A stretch of DNA of 64,000 nucleotides, taken from positions 191,098 to 255,097 of the forward strand of contig JAFWJA010000015.1 in assembly GCA_017511805.1 (NCBI GenBank), given 5' to 3'. The stretch comes from Bacilli bacterium. GTDB taxonomy: Bacteria; Bacillota_I; Bacilli_A; RF39; UBA660. Position numbers and translations under genes: made by a program. The notes below the pieces were generated by a model. It did no database searches. It saw only the letters and a program-made list of their open reading frames with translations, and was not told the DNA's origin. Each line of letters begins with the position of its first letter. Position 1 is the stretch's first letter. This document shows positions 24,510 through 34,476 of the stretch, piece by piece.

Positions 24510-27076
24510 ATACTAAATATAATCATTTAGATGTAGAAAAAGATAAATATGAAAATTGGAAAGAAAAAGGATATTTTAAATGTGGTGATACTAATAAAGA
24601 ACCATATACAATAATACTACCACCTCCAAATGTAACAGGGAAATTACATTTAGGTCATGCTTGGGATGTATCTTTACAAGATATTATGGCGAGATTCAAA
24701 AGAATGGATGGATATGATGTTTTATGGCTTCCAGGTACTGATCATGCTGCTATTGCTACTGAATCTAAAGTAGTTAAGAAGTTAAAGTCTGAAGGAATAA
24801 ATAAATATGATTTGGGAAGAGAAAAGTTCTTAGAAGCATGTTGGGACTGGACTAGAGAATATGGCGGTAATATACGTAAAGAATGGGCTCATATGGGATG
24901 TTCATTAGATTATTCTAAAGAAAGATTTACTTTAGATGAATACTCTGTTAATGCAGTTAATAAAGTATTTATAGAAATGTATAATAAAGGACTTATTTAT
25001 AAAGGAAAAAGAATTATTAACTGGGATCCAGAAGCTAAAACAGCTTTATCTAATGAAGAAGTTATATATAAAGATACTAAAGGCGCATTTTATCATATAA
25101 AGTACTATATTGAAGGTACAAAAGACTATTTAGATGTTGCTACTACAAGACCAGAAACTTTATTTGGAGATACTGCAGTAGCAGTTAATCCAAAAGACGA
25201 TAGATATAAAGATTTAATAGGTAAAAATGTAATAGTACCTATAGTAGATAGAGTAGTACCTATAATAGGAGATATTCATGCAGATATAGATAAAGGAACA
25301 GGTGTAGTTAAAATAACTCCTGCTCATGATCCTAATGACTTTGAAGTAGGTAATAGACATAATCTTGAAAGAATAGTTATTATGGATGAAACTGCTCATA
25401 TGAATGAAGAAACAGGTAAATATAATGGTTTAGATAGATTTGAGTGTAGAGATAAATTATTAAAAGAATTAGAAGAAAAAGATCTATTAATTGAAATAGA
25501 AGAAATAGTTCACTCGGTTGGGTATTCAGAAAGAACTGATGCTATGGTTGAACCATATTTATCAGAACAATGGTTTGTTAAAATGGAACAAATTGCTAAA
25601 GATTTAATAGCTATGCAAGGAGATAAAGATAATAAAGTTAATTTCTATCCTAAAAGATATGAAAAAACTATTATTCAAAAAGCAGAAGAATGTTATGACT
25701 GGTGTATATCTAGACAATTATGGTGGGGTATAAGAATACCAGTATGGTATAAAAATGATGAAGTAAAAGCATCTGTAGAATGCCCTGGTGAAGGTTGGAT
25801 ACAAGATAAAGATGTATTAGATACTTGGTTTTCATCTGCTTTATGGCCATTTTCTACACTTGGATGGGCTATGGAAGATAAATCTTTATTTGAAAGATAT
25901 TATCCAACAAGCTTTATGTCTACTGGTTATGATATTATATTCTTCTGGGTATACAGAATGATGTTCCAAGGACAATTATTTACTGGTAAAAATCCATTTA
26001 AAGATTGCTATATGCATGGTTTAATTCGTGCTAAAGATGGAAGAAAAATGTCTAAATCATTAGGTAATGGTGTCGAACCGATAGATATGGTAGAAAAATA
26101 TGGTGCTGATGCTTTAAGATATTACTTAACTACAAGTTCTGCTCCAGGGTTAGATTTAAGATTTGATGAAGAAAAACTATCAGCTACATGGAACTTTATT
26201 AATAAAATCTGGAATGCATCAAGATTTACTTTAATGAATATAGAAGACGTAAAAGAAATAAATCTAAAAGATCTATCCTTCAGCGACAAATGGATACTAA
26301 CAAGATATAATGATACGGTAAAAATAGTTCGTAAAAACATGGACAAGTATGAATTCCAAAATGTAGGTACAGAACTATATAACTTTATCTGGTCAGATTT
26401 TTGTGATTTCTATATAGAAGCATCTAAATTTGATATAGATAAAGAAGGTACTAAGTCTACGCTTTTATATGTATTAACTGGTATTTTGAAACTGCTTCAT
26501 CCATTTATGCCTTTTGTTACGGAAGAAATATATCAAATGTTACCAGTTAAAACTGATGAAAGTATTATGATTAGTAGTTATCCTAAATATGATAAGAAAC
26601 TAGTATTTGAAGATACATTAGATCTTATGAGTTCTATTAGAGAATTTATTACTAAAGCTAGAATAAGTAAGAAAGATAACAATATTAAGAAGGATTCTAA
26701 ATATACATTTAGATGTAGTACTGATCAAGATATAGAAAACTTAATATGTGATATGTTAAAGTTAACAAAAGAAAATATTGCAACTAAGGAAGAAATAGAT
26801 TCTTTTGAAAGTATTAGTGTAGATTATGATACTAAAGTATTTAATGCTAATTTAGTATTCTATTATGAAGTTAGTAATGAAGATAAAGCTAAGGAACAAG
26901 AAGCATTATTAAAACAAAAAGAAGTTCTTGAAAGTCAAATAGCAAGAAGAGAAAAATTATTATCTAATCAAGGTTATGTTAATAATGCACCAAAAGAATT
27001 AGTTGAAGAAGAAAGAACTAAATTAGATAATGAAAAGAAAGAACTTGAATTAATCAATTTAAAATTAAAAGACTAG
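24503..27076 (+). CDS. valS: Valyl-tRNA synthetase
   Basis: Encodes 857 residues, close to the family norm of 880. The class Ia catalytic core has the HIGH-type motif in [14 protein letters not shown] (about 40-53) and [15 protein letters not shown]. The CP1 editing domain lies between about 190 and 340, beginning with [14 protein letters not shown]. The anticodon-binding domain follows, then the C-terminal coiled coil ([20 protein letters not shown]) typical of ValRS. It charges tRNA-Val and is controlled by the upstream Val T-box through the HD gene. A terminator follows. Confidence 0.97.
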   Translation: MLDTKYNHLDVEKDKYENWKEKGYFKCGDTNKEPYTIILPPPNVTGKLHLGHAWDVSLQDIMARFKRMDGYDVLWLPGTDHAAIATESKVVKKLKSEGINKYDLGREKFLEACWDWTREYGGNIRKEWAHMGCSLDYSKERFTLDEYSVNAVNKVFIEMYNKGLIYKGKRIINWDPEAKTALSNEEVIYKDTKGAFYHIKYYIEGTKDYLDVATTRPETLFGDTAVAVNPKDDRYKDLIGKNVIVPIVDRVVPIIGDIHADIDKGTGVVKITPAHDPNDFEVGNRHNLERIVIMDETAHMNEETGKYNGLDRFECRDKLLKELEEKDLLIEIEEIVHSVGYSERTDAMVEPYLSEQWFVKMEQIAKDLIAMQGDKDNKVNFYPKRYEKTIIQKAEECYDWCISRQLWWGIRIPVWYKNDEVKASVECPGEGWIQDKDVLDTWFSSALWPFSTLGWAMEDKSLFERYYPTSFMSTGYDIIFFWVYRMMFQGQLFTGKNPFKDCYMHGLIRAKDGRKMSKSLGNGVEPIDMVEKYGADALRYYLTTSSAPGLDLRFDEEKLSATWNFINKIWNASRFTLMNIEDVKEINLKDLSFSDKWILTRYNDTVKIVRKNMDKYEFQNVGTELYNFIWSDFCDFYIEASKFDIDKEGTKSTLLYVLTGILKLLHPFMPFVTEEIYQMLPVKTDESIMISSYPKYDKKLVFEDTLDLMSSIREFITKARISKKDNNIKKDSKYTFRCSTDQDIENLICDMLKLTKENIATKEEIDSFESISVDYDTKVFNANLVFYYEVSNEDKAKEQEALLKQKEVLESQIARREKLLSNQGYVNNAPKELVEEERTKLDNEKKELELINLKLKD

Positions 27077-27090
27077 TTTCTAGTCTTTTT
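27067..27090 (+). terminator. Rho-independent terminator after valS
   Basis: AAAAGACTAG (27067-27076) pairs with CTAGTCTTTT (27080-27089), followed by more T. The stem overlaps the valS stop. Confidence 0.85.
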
Positions 27091-27140
27091 TTGTTGAATG
27101 AATTGATAATATTTGTTATTATTTAAATAGAGGTGATAAA

Positions 27141-27815
27141 ATGGCAAATAAAAAAATACCATTCATTATTTTAGGCATAGTTTTAGGACTAATTGGTATA
27201 ACATTAGCAGTATATTTTATATTTTTTAATGGAAAGTGTTCAGGTAATGATCCAGATGAACCATTAGATAAAAAACCAGTTATTTATTTATATCCAAAAA
27301 ATACTATTGATTTAACTGTTAAACTAGGAAAACCAAATAATATAACTATTTCATATCCAGAATATAAAAAAGGATGGGAAGTTACTGCTAATCCAGATGG
27401 TACTATAATAGATAAAACTTCTGGAAGAAAACTTTATTCTTTATACTATGAAGCGCTTCATAGTGAAAAATTTAGTAAAGAAGATGGATTTGTTGTTAAA
27501 GGTAGTGATATAGGTAAATTTTTAGAAGAAAAATTAGCTATACTTGGTTTAAATGAATATGAGGCTGAAGAATTTATTATATACTGGTTACCAATATTAG
27601 AAAAAAATAAATATAATTATATTAGATTTGCTACCATCGATGAAATAAATAAGAATATGCCAATAAATTTATCAGTTGAACCTGATTCAATGATAAGAGT
27701 ATTAATGGAATATAAATCATTAGATAATTATATTGAAATTCCTGAACAAAAATTAATAACTCCAAAAAGAACAGGATTTGTTTTAGTAGAATGGGGCGGA
27801 GTTGAAATAAAATAA
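27141..27815 (+). CDS. Membrane-anchored hypothetical protein with KPVIYLYP motif
   Basis: Encodes 224 residues. One N-terminal membrane helix (about 6-29) is followed by an extracellular domain that starts with KKPVIYLYPKNTIDLTVKLG. It then shows YPEYKKGWEVTANPDGTI, a KLYSLYYEA stretch and a C-terminal VLVEWGGVE. This arrangement belongs to a widespread uncharacterised family of bacterial surface proteins sharing the KPVIYLYP opening; that is from memory. An AGAGGTGATAAA ribosome binding site precedes the ATG. Transcribed convergently with the next gene, sharing a bidirectional terminator. Confidence 0.72.
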   Translation: MANKKIPFIILGIVLGLIGITLAVYFIFFNGKCSGNDPDEPLDKKPVIYLYPKNTIDLTVKLGKPNNITISYPEYKKGWEVTANPDGTIIDKTSGRKLYSLYYEALHSEKFSKEDGFVVKGSDIGKFLEEKLAILGLNEYEAEEFIIYWLPILEKNKYNYIRFATIDEINKNMPINLSVEPDSMIRVLMEYKSLDNYIEIPEQKLITPKRTGFVLVEWGGVEIK

Positions 27816-27846
27816 AAAAATAGAAATTTTAAAAATTTCTATTTTT
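27816..27846. terminator. Bidirectional terminator
   Basis: A perfect 15-base inverted repeat (27816-27830 with 27832-27846) flanked by A and T runs lies between convergent genes and covers the stop of the minus-strand gene. Confidence 0.8.
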
Positions 27847-28758
27847 ATTTTGATATGTTTTAGCAATTGGTTTAACTTTAATTTTATATTTCAAAATATC
27901 TAATGAAGAATCAAAATCATATTTTAATTCAGTATCACAAGCTTCATCATATTCTTTTAATATTTCTTCATCAGTTTTATTGCCTCTATCAAAACCAGAA
28001 GCAAAGTCATATAAATCTCCCTTTTTTAATTCTCCATTTTCATTAATAAATTCAAAATATTTACATGTTCTATTTGTTATACCTTCATACATTGGATCAC
28101 TAGTTTTACCGAAGTAATGATATAATGTATATAATGCTAAGTCTGGATTATCAGATTCTTTAATTGCTGTAGCAATTTTACTATAATCTAGCCAATATTC
28201 GCAAAATGATTCATGTTCTCCATTACCTACATCTCTAGTTTTGTACATAGGATGAGAACTACTTAGAACTACATGGTCTAACATTTCTTTATATGGAGCC
28301 ATTTTCTCATTTTTAACATGTCTATAATATAAATTTTCTCCAACTTTTGAACTTAAAGTAGCAATACCTGTTAGAACTAAACCTCCAGCTATTATTCCAG
28401 AAGCAATTTTAATCCATGTTTTTTTTCTTTTTTTAGGTTTATTACTATTTTCTTCATTTTTTTTATTATTTTCAGTAGTAATCTTCATAACTTTTGGAAT
28501 GTTATCTTGATCTTGAACTTTAATTCTATCTAAGAAAGCTTCTTTTTTTTCATCTTCATCTTCAAATTCTTTATCAGCTGCTTTTAATTTTTCATCCAAT
28601 TCTTTCATACGAATTTGTCTATATAGTTCTATCATTTCACTATAAGATAATTTTCCGCTATCAGAGTCAAAATCAATACCTTTAGTAGCTAATTCTTTTC
28701 TAATTTTAGCTAATGCAGTAATAAGAGCTAATTCTTCATCTGTTCTTCTTTTACTCAT
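27829..28758 (-). CDS. Hypothetical single-pass membrane protein
   Basis: Encodes 309 residues. The N-terminal 115 residues are charged, helical and cytoplasmic, ending in a Lys-rich patch (KKRKKTWIK). One membrane helix (about 118-137) is followed by a 170-residue outer domain with three Cys (including ESFCEYWLDY and NRTCKYFEF). Not recognised. A GGAGA ribosome binding site precedes the ATG. A strong promoter with a hairpin at the likely mRNA 5' end lies upstream (28785-28840). Confidence 0.65.
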   Translation of the reverse strand: MSKRRTDEELALITALAKIRKELATKGIDFDSDSGKLSYSEMIELYRQIRMKELDEKLKAADKEFEDEDEKKEAFLDRIKVQDQDNIPKVMKITTENNKKNEENSNKPKKRKKTWIKIASGIIAGGLVLTGIATLSSKVGENLYYRHVKNEKMAPYKEMLDHVVLSSSHPMYKTRDVGNGEHESFCEYWLDYSKIATAIKESDNPDLALYTLYHYFGKTSDPMYEGITNRTCKYFEFINENGELKKGDLYDFASGFDRGNKTDEEILKEYDEACDTELKYDFDSSLDILKYKIKVKPIAKTYQNKNRNF

Positions 28759-28784
28759 TAATTATTTCTCCTTTTTCATTAATA

Positions 28785-28840
28785 CGAAAAACCCCTTTTT
28801 CGCAAGAAGATATATTATCACTTTTATATGTTTTTGTCAA
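28785..28840 (-). promoter_or_regulatory. Sigma-A promoter plus 5'-end hairpin
   Basis: On the minus strand TTGACA (28835-28840), 17-base spacer, TAATAT (28812-28817). Transcription would begin near 28805. Immediately after, CGAAAAA and TTTTTCG (28785-28802) form a hairpin with a four-base loop at the extreme 5' end of the mRNA, possibly protecting it from decay. Confidence 0.7.
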
Positions 28841-28864
28841 ATATTTTAATACTTGTGTAAAAAA

Positions 28865-28893
28865 TTGAAAAATAGTTTAAATCTTGATATAAT
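28865..28893 (+). promoter_or_regulatory. Sigma-A promoter of proS
   Basis: TTGAAA (28865-28870), 17-base spacer, TATAAT (28888-28893). It diverges from the minus-strand promoter at 28812-28840. No T-box is present in front of proS. Confidence 0.85.
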
Positions 28894-28916
28894 ACATATA
28901 GAAAAGGGAATGTTAT

Positions 28917-30620
28917 ATGAGATTAAAAAACAGTTATTTTTATACATTAAGGGAAGATAATAAAGAAGAAGATTCTGTTTCGGGTAATTTACTTGTAAGA
29001 GGTGGCTTTGTTAAGAAAAGTTCATCTGGTGTTTACATGTATTTACCACTTGGATTAAGAGTTTTAAAAAATATTGAAAATATTATTAGAGAAGAGATGG
29101 ATGCTTCAGGAGCCGCTGAAGTATTAATGCCAGCATTAATAAATGAAGAATATTTTGCTAAATCAAATAGATTAGGTTCTTTTGGTAAAGAAATGTTTAA
29201 ATTAGAAGATAGATTTGAAAAAAAATATACATTAGGGCCTACTCATGAAGAATTATTCGCAGTAGCGGCTTCTATGAAAGTTAAATCTTTTAAAGATTTA
29301 CCATTTACTTTATATCAAATACAAACTAAGTTTAGAGATGAAGCTAGACCTAGATATGGATTACTAAGATTAAGAGAATTTATGATGAAAGATGCTTATT
29401 CTTTTGATAAAGATGAAGCAGGTTTATCAGAAAGTTATACTGCTATGTTTAATGCATATAAAAAGATATTTGGTAGATTAGGCATTAACTACAAAATAGT
29501 AAGAGCGGATACTGGTAAAATGGGAGGTTCTTTATCTGAAGAATTCCAAGCAATTACAGATATTGGTGAAGATACTATAGTACTATGTGACAAATGTGAT
29601 TATGCTTCTAATATTGAAGTTTGTTCTACAATTATTATGGATACTGAGTCTAAAGAAAAAATACTAGAAAAAGATTTAGTTAGTACACCTAATGCTAAGA
29701 CTATTGAAGAAGTGGCGGAAATACTACCAGAAGCTAATAATAAATTAGTTAAATCACTTATATATAAAATAGATAAGAAATTATATTTAGTATTATTAAA
29801 AGGTGATTCTGTTGTTAATGAAGATAAATTGGCTAGATTGATGGATGCTAATGAAGTAGAACTTGCTTCAGAAGATGAAATTAAAAAGAAAGTTAAAACA
29901 GAAATAGGTTTTGTTGGACCAATTGATATAAATATACCAGTTATTATGGATAATGAAGTTGAAGTAATGACTAATTTTGTAGTAGGAGCTAATAAAAAAG
30001 ATTATCACTATAAGAATGTTAATTTAAGTGATTTTAATATAGATTTTAAAGGCGATATAAGAAACGTTAAAGAAGGAGATTCTTGTCCAGAGTGTGGAGG
30101 TAAATTATATTTTAAAAAAGGTATAGAATGTGGTAATACATTTAAACTAGGTACTAAATATTCTGAAGCTTTTGATTTAAAATATTTAGATAGTGAAAAT
30201 AATTTACAACCAGTTCATATGGGATCATATGGAATAGGACTTGGTAGATGTTTAGCGGCTTTAGTTGAACAAAGAAATGATGAAAATGGTATTATATGGC
30301 CAATAAGTGTTGCGCCATATAAAGTAGCAATTATAGTAATAGATATCTTAAATGTAGATCAAATGGATGCAGCAAATCATTTATATAATGAATTAAGAGA
30401 TTTAGGTATTGAAACTATATTAGATGATAGAGATATAAGACCAGGTGTTAAATTTAATGATATGGACTTAATAGGTATACCAATAAGAATAACTATTGGT
30501 AAAAAGATAGTAGAACATATTGTTGAATTAAAGAAGAGAAATAGTGAAGAAACAACTGAAATATCTATATTTGATGTTATATATAACGTACAAGATATTA
30601 TTGAAGAAGAAAATATTTAA
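28917..30620 (+). CDS. proS: Prolyl-tRNA synthetase, bacterial type
   Basis: Encodes 567 residues, the bacterial ProRS length with the editing (INS) domain inserted between motifs 2 and 3 (about 225-400, including KLVKSLIYKIDKKLYLVLLK). Motif 2 is represented by FRDEARPRYGLLRLREF and motif 3 by GSYGIGLGRCLAAL. The anticodon-binding domain follows (WPISVAPYKVAIIVI). An AAGGGAA ribosome binding site precedes the ATG. Unlike alaS and valS it has a plain promoter without T-box. Confidence 0.97.
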   Translation: MRLKNSYFYTLREDNKEEDSVSGNLLVRGGFVKKSSSGVYMYLPLGLRVLKNIENIIREEMDASGAAEVLMPALINEEYFAKSNRLGSFGKEMFKLEDRFEKKYTLGPTHEELFAVAASMKVKSFKDLPFTLYQIQTKFRDEARPRYGLLRLREFMMKDAYSFDKDEAGLSESYTAMFNAYKKIFGRLGINYKIVRADTGKMGGSLSEEFQAITDIGEDTIVLCDKCDYASNIEVCSTIIMDTESKEKILEKDLVSTPNAKTIEEVAEILPEANNKLVKSLIYKIDKKLYLVLLKGDSVVNEDKLARLMDANEVELASEDEIKKKVKTEIGFVGPIDINIPVIMDNEVEVMTNFVVGANKKDYHYKNVNLSDFNIDFKGDIRNVKEGDSCPECGGKLYFKKGIECGNTFKLGTKYSEAFDLKYLDSENNLQPVHMGSYGIGLGRCLAALVEQRNDENGIIWPISVAPYKVAIIVIDILNVDQMDAANHLYNELRDLGIETILDDRDIRPGVKFNDMDLIGIPIRITIGKKIVEHIVELKKRNSEETTEISIFDVIYNVQDIIEEENI

Positions 30621-30636
30621 TTTTCTTCTTTTTTTT
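30606..30636 (+). terminator. Rho-independent terminator after proS
   Basis: GAAGAAAAT (30606-30614) pairs with ATTTTCTTC (30620-30628), followed by a T-run. A TTGACA (30635-30640) directly follows and may be the -35 of the next gene, although no well-spaced -10 is clear. Confidence 0.8.
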
Positions 30637-30682
30637 GACAAAATAATTACTAATAATTAGGTATTCTATTTATGGTGATAGG

Positions 30683-31144
30683 ATGAAATACTTAAAAAAG
30701 ATATTATTTTTATGTTTTATTATTTTTCTTGGTGTGTTCTCAGGTATTTATATTTATAGGCAATATGAAAAAGAAAATACGCTTGAAGTATTTAATGAAG
30801 AATATACTGTTTATTTACTTCAATATGGTGTTTATAGTAAAAAAGATTCTATGATTGAGGCTGGTAATAATATATCAGATTATTTTTATTATGAAGATAG
30901 TGATGGTTATCATTTGATTATAGGTATAACAGAAAATAAAGAAAATACTAATAAAATAAGAGATTCTTTTAATATAACGGAGAATATATATACTAAGGAG
31001 GTAAAAATTAAAAATAATGAGTTTATGGAAAGTTTAAGACAATATGATAATTTAGTTAGTAATAGTAATAATAATCAGGAAATAGTGGCGGCTGAAAAAT
31101 ATATATTAAGTAAGTATGAGGAGTTAATACTTAATAATGAATAA
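30683..31144 (+). CDS. SPOR-like membrane protein at the spoIIB position
   Basis: Encodes 153 residues. One N-terminal membrane helix (about 5-25) is followed by a short outer domain: YTVYLLQYGVYSKKDSMIEA, then DGYHLIIGITENKEN. The pattern is that of a SPOR domain, which binds peptidoglycan stripped of stem peptides. In B. subtilis spoIIB, a SPOR-domain sporulation gene, lies just before maf-radC-mreBCD, so position supports a SpoIIB-like role in septal wall handling during engulfment. The family match is by eye. It overlaps radC by eight bases. Confidence 0.6.
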   Translation: MKYLKKILFLCFIIFLGVFSGIYIYRQYEKENTLEVFNEEYTVYLLQYGVYSKKDSMIEAGNNISDYFYYEDSDGYHLIIGITENKENTNKIRDSFNITENIYTKEVKIKNNEFMESLRQYDNLVSNSNNNQEIVAAEKYILSKYEELILNNE

Positions 31145-31823
31145 TGTATTAATTAAAGATATACCTCTTTTTGATAGACCAAGAGAAAGATTAAAAAGAT
31201 ATGGAGTAGAGTCACTAAGTAATGAAGAATTATTATCAATAATATTAAGAACTGGTACTAAAAACTATTCTGTTAAAGATTTATCTAATAATATATTAAA
31301 AGAAATAAAAGATATAACTAATTTAAAAGATTTTTCTATTAATAAACTTATTAAAATAAATGGAGTAGGAGAAGTAAAGGCAATTACTTTGCTAGCGTCT
31401 TTAGAGCTAGGCAAAAGAGTTTATGATAGTAAACTAGTTAATAAAATAAATCTTTGTTCTTCAAATAAAATCTATGATTATATGAAAAATAAATTATCTA
31501 ATAAAAAACAGGAATATTTCTATTGTTTATACCTTGATCATAAAAAGAATTTAATAGAAGAAAAACTACTCTTTATAGGTACTTTAAATAGGTCTACAGT
31601 GCATCCTAGAGAAATATTTAAGTATGCATATATAAATAGTTCAGAATCTATAGTATGTATACATAATCATCCTTCTAATGATGTACTTCCTTCTAAAGAA
31701 GATATAGATCTAACTAATAAATTAATAGAAATAAGTAAAATACAAGGTATTGGTGTTATAGATCATATAATTATTGGGAATAATAATTATTATAGTTTTT
31801 ATGATAATGGAGATATATTATGA
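31137..31823 (+). CDS. radC: RadC/JAB-domain protein
   Basis: Encodes 228 residues. The N-terminal helix-hairpin-helix region includes RLKRYGVESLSNEELLSIIL and INGVGEVKA. The JAB1/MPN metalloprotease-like domain has the motif HNHPSNDVLPSKEDI (HxH, Ser, Asp) and an upstream Glu region in HPREIF. RadC's function is unresolved; it is not a proven DNA repair enzyme. It overlaps the upstream gene by eight bases and mreC by four, a classic Firmicutes radC-mre linkage. Confidence 0.94.
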   Translation: MNNVLIKDIPLFDRPRERLKRYGVESLSNEELLSIILRTGTKNYSVKDLSNNILKEIKDITNLKDFSINKLIKINGVGEVKAITLLASLELGKRVYDSKLVNKINLCSSNKIYDYMKNKLSNKKQEYFYCLYLDHKKNLIEEKLLFIGTLNRSTVHPREIFKYAYINSSESIVCIHNHPSNDVLPSKEDIDLTNKLIEISKIQGIGVIDHIIIGNNNYYSFYDNGDIL

Positions 31824-32569
31824 AAAAGAAAAGAAATAGAAATAAGTATTTAATTATTATATTTATAGGCATATTTTTAATAACATCTTTATATTTTTTT
31901 ATTAATGATAAAGATAAGATATTTGATAACTTAAAAAAGATAACCGCAAGTACTATTAATACAGATAGTAATAATCATTTAAGTAATGAATTATTAGAAA
32001 AAGAAATAGATGATTTAAATAAACAAATATCTGATTTAAAAGAAATAAATAATATAGATAATTTATTAACAGATAAAATAGTAATAAATGCCTCAATTAT
32101 TAAAAGAAGTCCTAATTACTGGTATGATTATATAACTATTAATAAAGGCTCTAAAAATGGCATAAAAAAGGGTTTTGGAGTAATATCTAATAATGGACTT
32201 ATTGGAGAAGTAACAATTGTTAATGATAATACAAGTGAAGTTAGATTATTATGTTCTAAATCTAATAATTATATATCTGCTAAATTTACTTATAATGATC
32301 AAGAATACTTCGGTATTATAAAAGAATATGATTTAGTAAAAAATGAATTATATTTAGAAAATGTTATAGGAGATCTAGATAATATAAAAGATATTGATGT
32401 AATAACATCAGGACTATCTAGTAATATACCTTCTGGAATTCTTATAGGTAAGATTATAGATAATAAAAAAGATGAATTTAATCTATCAAATACTATTACT
32501 ATTAGACCAACAGGTGACTTTAATGATATTAATCTAGTTAGAGTAGTAGGATTAGTAGGTGTAGAATGA
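31820..32569 (+). CDS. mreC: Rod-shape protein MreC
   Basis: Encodes 249 residues, slightly short. A basic N-terminus and one membrane helix (about 9-27) lead to a coiled coil (about 50-75) and two beta domains containing NKGSKNGIKKGFGVISNNGL, DLDNIKDIDVITSG and the IPSGILIGKI region. MreC scaffolds the elongasome outside the membrane. It overlaps radC and mreD by four bases each. mreB is not present next to it in this window. Confidence 0.93.
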   Translation: MKKKRNRNKYLIIIFIGIFLITSLYFFINDKDKIFDNLKKITASTINTDSNNHLSNELLEKEIDDLNKQISDLKEINNIDNLLTDKIVINASIIKRSPNYWYDYITINKGSKNGIKKGFGVISNNGLIGEVTIVNDNTSEVRLLCSKSNNYISAKFTYNDQEYFGIIKEYDLVKNELYLENVIGDLDNIKDIDVITSGLSSNIPSGILIGKIIDNKKDEFNLSNTITIRPTGDFNDINLVRVVGLVGVE

Positions 32570-33009
32570 TTATTATTTCAGTTATACTAGATATATTACT
32601 AAATAATATACTAAAAAGATATTCTATATTATTACCTTTATTTACTCTTATGAGCATTATATTTATTAATAAAGATAATAAAATAAAATACTTAATAACA
32701 GTAACAGTTCTAGGTTTTATATATGACCTATTTTATACAAATTTCTATATATTAAACCCAATTCTATTTTTTGTTCTAGGTTTAATTACTTATTACTTTT
32801 ATAAAAGATTTAGACATACTATTTTAACTGATATTATTTATTCAATAATTCTAATTACTTTATACCAATTATTTCTATTTATAATATTTAATATAACTAA
32901 ATATAAGAATATAAATATTAATGAGTTTCTTTTTATTATTTATCACTATTATTTATTAAATGTAATATATGTTTTTATTATATCGTTATTCCATAAAAGA
33001 ACTATTTAA
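32566..33009 (+). CDS. mreD: Rod-shape protein MreD
   Basis: Encodes 147 very hydrophobic residues with about five membrane helices, typical of MreD. The family marker region is GFIYDLFYTNF in the middle. It works with MreC and MreB in wall elongation. Linked to mreC by a four-base overlap. Confidence 0.88.
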   Translation: MIIISVILDILLNNILKRYSILLPLFTLMSIIFINKDNKIKYLITVTVLGFIYDLFYTNFYILNPILFFVLGLITYYFYKRFRHTILTDIIYSIILITLYQLFLFIIFNITKYKNININEFLFIIYHYYLLNVIYVFIISLFHKRTI

Positions 33010-33019
33010 TAGTTCTTTT
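32995..33019 (+). terminator. Weak terminator or attenuator after mreD
   Basis: AAAAGAACTA (32995-33004) pairs with TAGTTCTTTT (33010-33019), but the following tract is short and interrupted. Some read-through into spoIVFA is likely. Confidence 0.5.
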
Positions 33020-33055
33020 ATAATGCATTATTCATATAATTAAATGGGTGATTAT

Positions 33056-33610
33056 ATGAATAATGATGGTATTAAAAAGATTATTAGGTCTAATATATTT
33101 AGAACTGTAATTATAGGTATATTTATACTATTTGGTACACTAATTATTAGAAAGAGTTCTAGTGTTAAGAATATTATATTTAATAAAGTATATAATAGTT
33201 ATTTAAGTTTAGCTGTTATTAAAAATACATATAATAAGTATTTAGGTAATGTATTACCATTTCGAGATGTTATTAATGAGAAATCTGTTTCTAGTGAAAA
33301 GATTAAGTATAAAGACATTAGTACTTATAATAAGGGTATTAAATTAAGCTTAGAGGATAATTATTCAATACCAGTTATTAAAGATGGAATAGTTATTTAT
33401 ATTGGTCATAAAGATGATTTTAATCAAACTGTTATTATAGAGGATGAAAATGGAATAGATATGTATTATGGTAATTTATCTAAAGTAAATGTAAAAATAT
33501 ATGATTATGTATCTAAAAATGATTTATTAGGTAGTGCAGATAATAATGAATTATATATGATGTTTCAAAAGGGTGAAGAGTACCTTGATTATAAAGAATT
33601 TCTTGATTAG
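33056..33610 (+). CDS. spoIVFA: SpoIVFA-like protein (degenerate M23/LytM domain)
   Basis: Encodes 184 residues from the ATG at 33056, which follows GGGTGAT; the ATG at 33044 is upstream of that site. One membrane helix (about 15-35) is followed by an outer domain with the LytM fold: IPVIKDGIVIYIGHKDDF, TVIIEDENGIDMYYGNLSKV and YDYVSKNDLLG. The Zn ligands of active M23 peptidases are missing, as in SpoIVFA, which tethers and inhibits SpoIVFB in the forespore outer membrane. The position directly before spoIVFB and after mreCD matches B. subtilis, minus minCD. A CATATAAT lies at 33033-33040 and resembles a sigma-E -10, without a clear -35. Confidence 0.82.
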   Translation: MNNDGIKKIIRSNIFRTVIIGIFILFGTLIIRKSSSVKNIIFNKVYNSYLSLAVIKNTYNKYLGNVLPFRDVINEKSVSSEKIKYKDISTYNKGIKLSLEDNYSIPVIKDGIVIYIGHKDDFNQTVIIEDENGIDMYYGNLSKVNVKIYDYVSKNDLLGSADNNELYMMFQKGEEYLDYKEFLD

Positions 33611-34364
33611 AATTAAGATACTTAAAATAACTTATTTATTCATATTTATTTGTTTAATTACAGGTCTTATTAAAGAGTTAATTGGTATAACAATACTTGT
33701 TTTGTTTCATGAATTAGGTCACTTTATATTTTCTTTTATATTTAAATGGAATATAAAAGAAATAGTATTATATCCGTTTGGAGGTTTTATTAAATATGAT
33801 GATTTAATAGATAAACCTCTTTTAGAAGAATTTATTGTTACTATAATGGGGCCTATATTTCAAATAATTACTTATTTAGTTATTTATTACATGCATAATA
33901 ACTATTATATTAGTACTCATTTTTATAATATAGTTAAGAATTATCATTATTCAATGCTTATATTTAATTTAATACCTATAATACCATTAGATGGCTCTAA
34001 ATTACTTAATATAGTACTAAATAAAGTATTTAATTACAGGTTATCATATATAACTAGCTTTATTATATCTGTTATATTTTTTATTATTTTTATTATTAAG
34101 AATAACTATATATTTATAAGTGTTTTTATTATATTTGAATTATATTTATATATTAAGAATAAAAATATAATGTTTAATAGATTTATATTAGAAAAATATT
34201 TATATAAAAATAAATATAAGAAATATATAAAAGTATCGGGTTTAGATAAAATGCATAGAAATAAAAAGAATCTTATTAAAAATAAGAATTCTTATGTTAG
34301 TGAGAACTATTTAATTAAAAAGGTCTATATGGATATGGATAAGGGTATGGATAATAATAGTTAG
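33585..34364 (+). CDS. spoIVFB: SpoIVFB-like intramembrane metalloprotease (M50)
   Basis: Encodes about 259 residues. Several membrane helices carry the M50 signatures: HELGH in the second helix and NLIPIIPLDGSK (third zinc ligand Asp) further on. SpoIVFB cleaves pro-sigma-K in the mother cell, so its presence implies a sigma-K checkpoint. Start choice: AAGGGTGA contains the GTG at 33573; the TTG at 33585 lies at a normal distance from it. It overlaps spoIVFA by 26 bases. The C-terminus is extended by a basic tail of about 50 residues. Confidence 0.9.
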   Translation: MIIKNFLIRIKILKITYLFIFICLITGLIKELIGITILVLFHELGHFIFSFIFKWNIKEIVLYPFGGFIKYDDLIDKPLLEEFIVTIMGPIFQIITYLVIYYMHNNYYISTHFYNIVKNYHYSMLIFNLIPIIPLDGSKLLNIVLNKVFNYRLSYITSFIISVIFFIIFIIKNNYIFISVFIIFELYLYIKNKNIMFNRFILEKYLYKNKYKKYIKVSGLDKMHRNKKNLIKNKNSYVSENYLIKKVYMDMDKGMDNNS

Positions 34365-34458
34365 GTCTATTGTTATAAAATAAAGGTGTTACTAGTGCTC
34401 CTGTTATACCTCCTAATATAAATGGTCCAAAGAAACCACCATTATATCTTCTATTCAT
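34315..34458 (-). CDS. Small Tyr/Pro-rich protein, 47 residues (spore-coat-like)
   Basis: A short ORF opposite the spoIVFB 3' end. It starts MNRRYNGGFFGPFILGGITG and ends in a Tyr-Pro repeat (YYYPYPYPYPYRPF). AAAGGAG (34465-34471) lies six bases before the ATG, an excellent ribosome binding site. Upstream is a sequence fitting the sigma-K consensus (see 34477-34503). The Gly-rich hydrophobic N-terminus with Tyr/Pro tail resembles small coat proteins of spore formers, whose tyrosines can be cross-linked. It overlaps spoIVFB by 50 bases in antisense. Coat location is inference. Confidence 0.6.
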   Translation of the reverse strand: MNRRYNGGFFGPFILGGITGALVTPLFYNNRPNYYYPYPYPYPYRPF

Positions 34459-34476
34459 AAAAAACTCCTTTCATAT

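Noticed and set aside
33056..33610. Reading this gene as SpoIIQ or an active M23 endopeptidase
   Set aside because: The zinc ligands are missing, and position directly before spoIVFB fits SpoIVFA better.
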